DNA from: Ciona savignyi | Taxonomy: Eukaryota > Chordata > Ascidiacea > Phlebobranchia > Cionidae | Assembly: GCA_000149265.1 (NCBI GenBank) | Contig: CH003244.1 | Location: 678,432-742,431 of the forward strand | DNA: 64,000 nucleotides | Direction of reading: 5' to 3' | Shown here: one piece after another, positions 50,980 to 62,900 of the stretch | Position numbering within the stretch: the stretch's first letter is position 1 | Layout of the letters: each line of letters begins with the position of its first letter | Made by a program: the position numbers and the translations under genes | The notes under the pieces: generated by a model | Told to the model about the DNA's origin: nothing | Databases searched by the model: none | The model's input: only the letters and a program-made list of their open reading frames with translations

Positions 50980-53900
50980 TCATATACGATTGACTGAGTA
51001 TGCTGAAGTTTTAAACGAATACAATGGAGAACAACATCCCACCGCCTCCTCTTCTGCTCGGCTGATCCTGATGATGTCATTCTTGATCCGGAAGTCCCGG
51101 GTGGTGGTGAGTCGATGGTGGCGAAGAAGATCAACTTTTGCTCGCTTTCCCAGCAGAATGAGGCTGTTCTCCTGTTGTTCAATTGCGAACACCAGTTTCG
51201 CAATGCCCTTTGTCTCGCGGAGATTTTTGCCCTAAAATTTTAAATTTTAAAGACTATTATTCATCCAGCTTGCTTTTACACAGGTAACGGAAATACAGTC
51301 TATAATTTAATTATTTGTTTATTATCCATTTATTTCTTGAGCTTTAACAGGCCGGTTAGTCTGGCGGTTAAGTGCGTCACCTTTCAATCGAACATTGCAG
51401 GTGCGAAACTGGTCGCTAGCTAGTTGGTTGTGGATCAATGGGTTCTACCAAATTAAAGGAGTGTGTCTATCATATTCAACAGACTGAAATAGCTTCGGTA
51501 ACCCGTCAGTGGGCGCGAGGTAATCTGACAATTGCATGTTTGTTAACAACCCCCTTGGTTTTCCCATTCACTGGAATAAACATGAATATCCTATCCTATC
51601 CTAATGTGGACAATTCCCTTAAAATCCATTGGATTAAGTCTACACAATGCAATCTTATACAGCTGCGTAGTATTTGACTGGGGATGGGGTGTAGGGTGTA
51701 TATTAAATCCGGGAATTATATTATCCAAATTATTAATGTGTATCCGTTTCTTGCGCCGTGAAGTTGTTGTCATTTCTTAATCATTGATTTAATGAAGGAA
51801 ACCAAACTTCACAGCTGCACTAAATGGTAATAATAAAAGTAGCAGAATCAAAGGATCTACAAAACACAGGTTAAATACACACAAATATTTCGGATAATAT
51901 TAATGTTCGGTAAACTGGGTTTTGTTGCTAAACTTTTTTATGACAACAAACAAAACTAAAACACACAGAAATAAATTAATACCATAAGAAATTATCCAAT
52001 AGAGGGCGTGACTCCTAAGACCTAATCGGCAGGCTCGTTTATCAAAGCATACAGTGTAACAACCCAACGATGGGCGCGAGGTGATCTGACGATTGCCTGT
52101 GTGTTAACCCCCTTGGTTTTCCCATTTACGGGGATAAACATGAAAATCCTGTTCAATCCTATTTTTTGTTACCATGGATCCCGTTGTAGGTTTGTCCGGA
52201 AGTTTTTCTTTTCCTTTCTTTTTCCCATCTTTCTTTGCCTTCGCTGACTCGAGTCTCTCAGATTGGACGTTCTCAGCATATATGATGAAACTGTACACCA
52301 TTTGTAGCAGCTCAGAACTTATGAATTTGCAAAGTTTCTCAAAACTTGCTGGAATATGCCCAATGCCCTGAGCGTACAGCCAAACATAATGAAAAAAGTG
52401 AAAATGTCAAAAACCATGGCTCCCGTTCACAGCATCAATGAATAGGCATCGAAAAGCCGTCAGCTAAAATGCCCCTATCATGCTTAAATTTTGGAAGTAA
52501 ACTATAATTTTTAAACATATGCATCCCTTACTTTCAATTGCCATTAACTGTATATCCACATCCGAGTTAGGAGTGTGAATTATTCCTAGGATTGAAAACT
52601 GTTCTTTTAAGGTGATTCAAAATTTTGTTAGCACTTAAATTACTAAATGGCTAATTAGCACAATATATAGCATTGTTATCAGTTTGTTAACTTTGGACCA
52701 TTGGATCAAGACATTGGGTAATCTCAGATACATCAGCATAAATATATTGGACATGGTGGAAAGTTAAGGACCAAACGGGTTCAGAGGAGGCATCTGCACT
52801 AGGTTTTTGCTATTTCTATGTCCGTTGCACTTACATATTTTGAGAAGCCGTTGAGAAACGTGAAGAAGAGGGTAAAAGCTCGGACAAATTGTTCCACGTT
52901 GGCAGCCGTGGAGGCAGATGTATGCGCCATGTATAACAAGCCCGCTGCTACTGTGTTCATCCTCTCACATACGGAACCTAAAAAAACGAATTCCTTAACA
53001 ATTTTGAACACAGTTTGCAAAATTTCTTGAATTCCATTAAAATCCAAAGAAAAAAAATCACCAAACAAACAAAAACGATTAGCTAGTGGTTGGTTTCGAC
53101 CCCACCACCTTTAGAATCCTGGCTCATTCTGCCAATAATCCAAGTGGCCAGAAATATTGTATAAATCCCCCCCAATCGCATCCAACCTTCAGCCTTCCTC
53201 CTCCCCTCCTGCATCGATTCATCCTCATCATCCACATCCACGATATCACGCTTCTTGCTCCCGTGACACAACAATCCCCCTTTCATGTGGTGCATCAGCC
53301 AATCAGCATCCTGGACCACCGACTCCAGGAAAGTGACAACAATCGGCTGGGAATGGGAAAGAAACATTTATTATCAAAAGCTGATGCTTAATTTAAAAAG
53401 TTATCACAACACGTGAACTACTATTGCTTTATGTAACAGCAAACACACAACTGCTATTTTTTAATTGAGTTTACAGAAACATGGGGAAAATAAAACAATT
53501 TATATATTTCCAGACAAATTGCTATATGTGTGATTTGTGATATAAATTTAAAAATAAAAATCCATTTACATGATAAAACAGAACTAATTTCCCACTGTTT
53601 CGATTGCCTTGATCCAGTGAGTTCAAACGAATCGCAGCATAAAGAATACAAAGCAGGAAATACTTAAATTGCTCTGGCAACTGGTAATTTTGGGACACAT
53701 TTGTTTGGACAATTGTCCTAGGCCGAATCCACTACCACATGTAGGGTTGTGTGGTGGTATACATGTATGTGGATCTTGCCTTATCAGATTGAGCCAATCT
53801 TATTGACTCCACTCACAATGATACTTTGTGCATTTTCCTCTGTGACGACACAAAACTTTTTCGGCGCTTGCGACTGTGACTCTGAGTCAGCATTTTCGTC

Positions 53901-56900
53901 GATAGCGCCGAGCTCGTTGTATAGATCCGAGGAAAGATCCTGGAAGAAATGCTCGGCGTCGGGGGTCACCAATATAGAAGTTTGGAGTGTCAGTTGGAGG
54001 ATTCGTTTCACCGTGTTTGTATCGTCTGTATGCACCAATTCAAACATCATGATTTATATTAAAAAATATGGTGGATTTATTGCCGAAGTAATTGGTTGAT
54101 CTACATATGTTATAATAAATTGTGGGTGCCACGTTTAACCTAACGGCCTTAAATTACATTTAAAGCTTGTATTTGGAAAGGAAAAAACAGATAGCTTAAA
54201 GGTGCTACTAGTAAATGTAATAAAATATGTTGCTGGTGTATTAGAAAAGAATACTTCCGAAACTATGCTGTTAATGCAAAAACTATAAGATGCAAAAACT
54301 TGATCAATGCTATATTAGTGCATTTAATATTTAGTATCATCGTAATTTTTAAAGAATTCATTCAAAATTACTGGATTGAGGGAACATCCCTTTAAACACC
54401 ACAAAAACACAACCTTTTATTTATTTGAGCAATTTTGAGGTAAAGTAACTTTAACCTACCCACCACTACCAAACCCATCACCCCTGTTAATACACAGTTT
54501 TCCCTTTTTCTTCTTTCCAACACTAGTGTTGTCCACTCGCCTGCACCCAGCGGATTAATGGGTTCTACCAAATTGAAGGAACGTGTCCATCATACACAAC
54601 ACACTGCAATAGCTCCGGTAAACCGGCGGTGGGCGCCAGGTAATCTGACGATTGCCTGTGTGTTAACCCCCTTGGTGTTTCCATTCACGGGGAAAAACAT
54701 GTATATCCTATCCTATTCACTTATTACCTAATTTCTTCTCCTTGCAGAGTCTGTGGCACCAGTCGGCCGTGGTTTGCACAGTCGAGCTCAGTGACAGGGT
54801 GGTTGCCACACCAGCAAGCGTTGTGATGAGGTTGGAAAGTTCGAACACGAGTTTCCGGTGTACGGCTGACAGCGAGCCATGCTCGGTGGATAAGTACGTC
54901 ATCGTAATGCGCTGAAACCTGAAATTTGGAATAATCTAAATTTAGAATTCGTATGTTCTAGAAATAGAATACATGAATAACGTAATATACGGCAAAACAA
55001 TGGGGGATTAATTAAAAACGTCATATAATGCTCATGTTTAGGAAGATAGTTGTTTAAAACTGAGTATCTAACAGAACAGCATCTGGCCCTATTAACTTGG
55101 CATTTCAGTGTTTGGTAATAAATATCATTAAAGTTGTGAATGTTGTTTTTGAAGGATTGCATTAATGTCCGTTAAGTATTACCAAGTATTACCAAACAAT
55201 ACTCCAGCTAACGACTCACTTAACCACCTAACAATCTCGACAATGAATTACAAAATTACCATATTAAAGGTTAAAATAAAAACATCATTATGTAAGCTTT
55301 TATATACTTTACGCAATACCTGCGAAGTAGCATTGTGATGCTGTCTTGGTCAGGTTGAGTGGCTTCCTCATCTCTGCTTATTATATCCGATGTGAATTGC
55401 ACCATGCTGTCCGGATGCCTTGAAATATAACCGCTTTTAAGGTTATCTGTAGTATATAAAAAAGTAAACAGAACCGCTAGTTTGTAGTTATAAATCCCAA
55501 AGTTTATTTATTGTTCGACAGGTCAGTCTAGTGGTTAAGTCAGCGGTTCCCAAACTGGGCGCCGCGGCACCCTGGGGAGCCTCGAGACTTTGCCAGGGGC
55601 GCCACATAAGCATGCGGAAGTTGCTGCATTTATTGTCTTTCTCACAAAAAAATACAGTCTATGTGCGTTACACCAGTAAAACGTTAATTAAAGATGTTTG
55701 AGCCTGGTGTGCAACCCAATACGCTGGCACGGTATACAGTATTCGTTTTAAAAATCCATTGTTCGGTGTTATCTGCCACTATTTGATAACTAACGTGGCA
55801 TTGTTTTTAGAATAATGGTTTGTCAAATAACTGCTTTGCATTAATTTACTGTTCGTCACTTTGGTGAATAGTTTTAAAAGAGTTTGAATGGTTATCCAAA
55901 TGCGTGCTAGTCTGGATATACAATATACATTATACAATACTTGCAGCTTGAAAATTTTGGCTTATGAGGGAGCCGCAAGGTTTAATAAGTTTTCAAAAGG
56001 CGCCGCCAACCAAAAAAGTTTGGGAACCGCTGGGTTAAGTGATTAACATTGCCTGAATCCAGTGGCTTAATGGGTTCTACTACATTGAAAGAAACGTGTG
56101 AATCACACACTGCAATAGCTCCGGTAACCCAATGGTGGGCGCGAGGTGATCTGACAATTGCCTGTGTGTTAACCCCCTTGGTTTTCCCATTCATGGGGAT
56201 AAACATGAATATCATATGCTATCCTATACTCTAAAACAGAAAAAATCCCTTTGTGGGATGCACGATTTATTGATCTACAGCCTATAGCAGTGGTTCTCAA
56301 ACTTTTTAGAGTTGGGACCCACTATTAATTACCACAATTTATGGCGACACACTTAACTTTATATATAGTTGTTGTTACAGGTGAAGATCACGCCACGATT
56401 CAAGATTGTGTGATGTCACAATTATGATAATTTCCCCCTTGATTTTTGTATAGGAAATAGCCAGTATAGTTAATCAGAGCTTTCTATAACTTTTCACGAC
56501 ACACCAAGATTCCTTTCCGACCCACCAAGATTCCGACCCATAGTTTGAGAAACGCTGGCCTATAGCATACACTTTTTCCATGCAAAAATATAAAATTTTA
56601 AGAAAAACGTACCATGTACTGATGTAGGCCATGGTGAGATGAAAGCACTCTAATGAGGGCAGGGTGACGGATGACTGGCACGGCTCATTTTTCTCCAACA
56701 AAAATTTATGTAGACACGCCCTTCCAATACGTACCATGCAGGCCATAATTTCACTCTTGGTCAAACCTGCATTGAAAGTTAAACATTAAGATTTTAAGTG
56801 AAAATACAATGCTTGAAAGCTAAGATTTGTTGCTCAGTCCTTTGTTGTAGTGTTGTTTAATCGCAATTATACAAAACAACTACAACTTTATAATTTAAAA

Positions 56901-59900
56901 TACATCAAACTATTTGAATCCAGATTTTTATATTTAACATAAATTGTGTTATTAAGTGTTGTCTGAGGTATGATATTATTTGCATAGAATCAAACGCCCT
57001 TTTGTTTTCCAGGAATGCATGTGCAACAGTGCGTCACCATGTAAACATTTAACCAAGATGAGCTACAACAAATGTTTCTTTTTACTTTTTTCAACCTCCA
57101 TTTTTTAAATTTGAAATGGCATATCAATTGTTGATTAACGAGTCTTTTAATAACTTTTTACTATTACGAGTATTACCATGTAGGTATAAGCACATCCTTA
57201 TGTAAAACACACAAAAAACCACTTTCCTCCAATCCCAGGAAAATATCCACGATCTTTGGCGAACTGGAGCAAATTTTGCACGCACTGCATCAAATGTTTC
57301 ACGAAGTTGTCGCTATTTTGCAGCAACTTTACTGAATCTTCACTTCCCATCGTTTCATCAAAAAACAAAGCTGGAAAACAAACACGAAGCATATTCTTGA
57401 CTCAGAATTTAACTCTACCTGCTTATGCGCAATCTTTCGTTACCAAAAATATAAAGTTCTGAGAAAAATGCACCATGTACTAATGTATGTCATCGTGAGC
57501 TGAAAGCACATCATTAGTATAACGCAGAAGGGTAATTAACATGTGCCACTCATCTTATATTTGGCAATGTACTTAAAAATAACAAGTGTTTTTGAAAATT
57601 CCATGCCAAAAGTTAAGCTTCGTTGCCCAGTCCATTGTTGTTTTTTTTATTCACAACTACATAAACAATTACAACTTTATTATTCAAAATTGTAAATCCA
57701 GTGTTTGAAAATTCACTACAGCACAATATTTAAATCGAGCCTCCTTTTCAAATAGATTGCTGAAGTGAATTTTCTAATACTAGATTTACAGTTATATTAT
57801 GTCCATGCCTTTACTAGACGAATCCTTGGGCAATTGAGCAGTTTAATGAGTTTTACAAAAAGTGTAGCACTCTTTTGTAACCCAACTGTGGACATGAAGA
57901 CGTAATCTGATGATTGTTAGATATAATGCAATGCCCCACTCTTCCCCATGCATTTTCCCAACCATCAGGATAAATATGGGCATCTTATCAAGTCTCCAAT
58001 AAAAACACCACTCACTGTACACGAGATTGGACAGCTGCACAAAGGAGATAGATTGAAGTTGTTTCTCAACAAATGACTTCCCACTAAGCTCCATGGATTT
58101 TGTAGCTTGCATGAAGTCGTTTAGTCTCTTAATGGAACCGTGCAGACTCAACATCAGTTCAGCTTTTTCATATCTACAGTCCAAAGCAGAAGTATATATA
58201 CATAAGCGAACTGTATTTAATTTTAAGAACTGTGTTTTTATATTTGTGTTCATATATATTTGGGTTTATTTATAAAACAACTGCAGTGAACTTGACGGTT
58301 TTTAAAGAATTTTGGTACACATGAAAAAAAATATATATTTTAATTTTTTTTATACTATTAGCTATAACAAAACTAATTTAGCAAACAATTTTGGGTAAAA
58401 ATCTACTTTGTTTGTATGCTTATGGTCTTACGTTAGTTCTTTAGCATTTGAGTTGTATTCGATGAGTGTGCTGTAGATGGAAAGAACCAGTGATGCAGTA
58501 ATATTGTTTTTCTGTCCCACTTTCGTGTTAGAAGAAAAGTCAACATTTCTCTCCTGAATGACAAATTGGATTGAACACTAATCGATAGTTTTAGAACACA
58601 TCTATGCTATTTTAATTACAAAGAATAGGATATTTATGTTTATTCCTATGAATGTAAAAATGTAATGGGCGTTAACAGGTAATCGTCGGATAACCCTGTA
58701 CCTACGGTTTAGGATACTATAGGATAGGATATTCATGTTTATCCCTGTAAATGGGAAAACCAAGGTGGTTATCAAACAAGCGTCGTAAGATCACTTCGTC
58801 CCACCGTCGGGTAACCGGAGCTATTGCAGTGTGTTATGTATGATTAACACGTTCAATTTATTAGAACCCATTAATCCGCTGGGTTCAGGCAATATCTACA
58901 AAGTGCCTTGGTCAAGGACACAACAGACTAGCTAGCGACAATTTTCGAACCTGCAACCCTTTAGCTGAAAGGCGACGCACTTAACCACTAGACTAACCAG
59001 TTTACTGGATTATTGCAGTAAATATTCTGAAATTTAAATAAATCCGGTGAATAAATGGTTTCTGCTAAAATTGAATAAACATCTCAATCATACATTTTAA
59101 TATACTGCAATAGATCTAGGAACCCGATAGTGGGTACGGGATAATCTTATAATTGTCTGCATGATAACTCTTCACGGTTTTCCTTATGTGTGCAAAAAAT
59201 TAATCATTTTATCCCGTTACTGCTATTATTACACAAAAGAAGAAACCAACTTGATCTCACCAGATTGAAATCCTCCAGTTCACATTTGCACATTCGTTGG
59301 CTCAAAGATTTGAAAATTCCATGGATTTGCTCAACAACATCATTGTCCAATATTTCTTCAATCTCATCTTCACTTAAAATTGATTTAAGCTGAAAATACA
59401 TGTTTTGGGTTTAATAGCTGCAGTCTACACAGAATACAGCCCCGATAAATATCCATTACCGAGAAGTCAACCCCATAAAAAGTTTTTTTACCAATGAATT
59501 CAATAAAAAGGGATTCCTGGTGGGTGTTATACCACATGGGCGAATATTGTATTTTTGTATTCAAGTTATATTACTTTCTTAATTCTGCCCCATATGAACT
59601 TACCTAATGTAAGCAGACAGTTTTATATTTGTAAAATATATATATTTGTTCGTGTTCAAATCTATCGAATTCCAGCTTCGGAGTAACAAATGACACATAG
59701 CATTCCCAAGTATACACATAACCAGCAGAAGGCAGGTTTTCAACACACAAATTAGCATGTTCCTAAAAACGATTTAACTACGGTCGTGTGGCGGATTGGT
59801 GAATGCTACCAATACATATACCTAATTCTATACAGAAACAATTTTAGCAACAAGCATATAAAGGGTTTAAAACACCGGTAAAGAAAAAAATGCATTTTGC

Positions 59901-62900
59901 GTTTTGTTTCTAACTCGCCACATAGTTCTCATTAATACTTAAAAACCCAATTTCTATCAGTTTTGCTAAATTTTGCATATTTTATGTATTGCTTTCACCC
60001 AAAGAGAATTATGGCGGCCATCTGTACAACATTGAGTTAGACTCAATAAAAAGATTAATAATTAGGACTAAATCTTTGCCCACCTTATGCAAGCACATAT
60101 ATATGGTGGATAGCAACGCTGCAATTGGTTCAGCAAGGACACATGAGTCGTTTGTGGTTGTCATGCACTTCTCCAACTTCACAGGAGGTATCACATCTTC
60201 TACTTCTTCATAATATGACCTGCATGGTACCATGGTGGAAATCGTGATGTAAAAATTAACTAAAGGTCATACAAAGTGTTAAATGTCGATTTGTTTCTGC
60301 AGATACGGGTTTGACTTTGTCCCTAATTCGATCAATTAATTACTACATTATTAATTTTTACAGTACAGCTGTTCAACCAAGAGGAGCTATTACAGTATGT
60401 TGTGTATGATTCAGACGTTCCTTTAATTTGGAAAAAAACATCTTTTAACTGGGTTCAGACAATGTCTACTAAGTGCCTTGTCCAAGGACAGAACTGACAA
60501 TCTAGCAACTAGTTTCGTACCTACAACCATTTGGCTGAATGAAAGGCAATGCACTAACCCACCCAGCTAATCGATTGGATTTTGTTTAAAATTGTAAAAA
60601 CTAGATTTTAAATTACCGTATATGTCGAAGTAGATAATCCAGTATGTAGGGTGTGAGTCTAGGGTTGGCAGACATCACTTCACCAAGGTTGCGGTACAAC
60701 TCGTGTCGGACTTCAGCTTGCTGCGTGAAACAACGTTGGGACAGGGTTTGAAGGATCTCGAGACACAGAAGTTCGTTGTTTACTTTTCGACCTTGGCTGC
60801 CGAACACCTCAGATTGGTTTTGCTGGAAAAATAGAAATATAAGGGGGTTAGGAAAGTTGCTCAAGTGATAATTTTGATTAGTAAACAAGTGTATAATGAA
60901 TGTGTGTATAGCCAAAGACAAGGATAAAATAATTTATGCATGTGTAATTCCATTCTATGACATTTGAATTAATACCGCCATAACAGATCAAGGCCAGTCA
61001 ACTCATCTTTAAAAGCTATGACCCCAAACATCCAAGTTTAAAGAAAGTATTAAACAAGCAAAATAAAAAATGCTTTGATTTAAAACCAAAGATTCTTTAA
61101 ACCTGTTTGAAACAAATCATTTTAGTAAATTTTAATGCAAAACTGTAATGCTGGCACCAGATGAGAGCAAAATATGCAAAAGTAGTATGACTCAATTACA
61201 CAATTGAAACACACAGAAATTAATAATAAAATTATATGAAGAATAAACTCACCGAGCTGGCAGTTGAGAAAATGGATTGAGTTGATTGACTGGATATCTG
61301 ACTAAGAGATGTGACCTCTGATAGTGGGAAGTTTTGTACGATGAGTAGAAAGCCACTCACAGCTGATATGCGGCAGTTTACCTCTCTAAAAAGTATCATC
61401 AACGTGTCTTTGATCAATTTCTGAATTATTTTTAATCACATTAATTGATTAAAAGGGAATCATTCAATGCCTAAGGACTTCTTTTCATCGGATCATTGAC
61501 TTTCTTAGTTGTCACCGACAAACAAAAAACCTTCTGCTCTGCCATTACTAAAAATCTATTGCACGACCTCAATCCTGCATAATCGCAAAACCTGGTTGGT
61601 GAGGTTTTTTTTACCAAGTCAAAACCCTGGCAGAAGTTTATTCTAATATAGGCGACACGCGAAATAGGGATGGTGCGTTGGACACAAGCCAACTGCGCGA
61701 TAGTATTCTGTAAGCTAAGGCACACAGCAAGACACTTAACGGACATTGTTTAATCTTAGTAGAATTTAAAAATCTGAACCAAATACCTTAATCTGGCCAG
61801 TAATAACCTCACCAAAATATGCAATACTGTAGGAACTACGAGTGCTATTCAAATTGATTGCAGTGATTTTTGTCCTGTTCTCCCCATATGCAGAAATGGT
61901 CAGAACATAGTCAGAGACTTTAAATCATATAGGAGCAGTAAAAATATGCTCAGAGATTTTGCAAATAAAATCACAAAAATATGTAATTGCCACCTTGAAG
62001 ATAATAGTTTCCGCAGAACCAAGATGAGAGAGTCTCTCAGAGTTCCGCTTGTACGAACCAGTGGCATGAGCGATGGGAGTAACTTCTGCACATTGTATGG
62101 ATGCATCATGTACATTTCTTCCAACATTGCTTTTATCTATTGGAAAAAATCCTTAAGAAACAAGATTGATTGATATTAGTTGTGGGAAAGGTGACATTTT
62201 ATTTATTGTGTCAATCTTGGTAATAAGCTTGGGACCTTGTTACAATATACAATGGGTATGCTTATGCTCACAGTTGAGTTTTTACATTAATCTTTCAGTT
62301 ACAAACATCTACTACTTTGATTTAAAGACAACTTGACACGACTGGTCATTAGGTGCATTGTGGTGTTCAGTGTCGATGGTGTTAAAATACAATTACTTGT
62401 ATTTTTTAAAAAGTACCATTACAACTTGGCCTTGTGTTTTTGCTAGTACTAAACATTAAGTATAAAAGTCTTTTAGAGCGGACATGCAGACCCCTTGCAG
62501 TGATGTAGAAATCTCAGGCGATGAGCCGTTTTTATGGCTATCTCTTGTGTTTTCTACATTTCCTGGTCCCTGAGTGCAACCAAGGACCTGACACTTAACA
62601 TAAACATATCATTAAACCACTCACCTGCCCAACAGATTGCACCAATGCATAGGGATAAGTCTTTATGATCGATTTAAGCAAGCCTGAAAGTAGAAAACAT
62701 TTAAATCTCTGTCCAAGTATAAAAAATTTAAATTTCCATACGGATGAAATGATAAGCTGGTGCATTATTGCTCGTCTGTATCTCACTGATAATCCTCTGT
62801 ATGACATCCTTTCTAGCAATGCTGTGCATCTTGAAGGTGGCAGCAAGGATGGCTAACCCAATGTCGCAACACTCCTGGCCTGGTGTTGTCGTTTTCGCAA

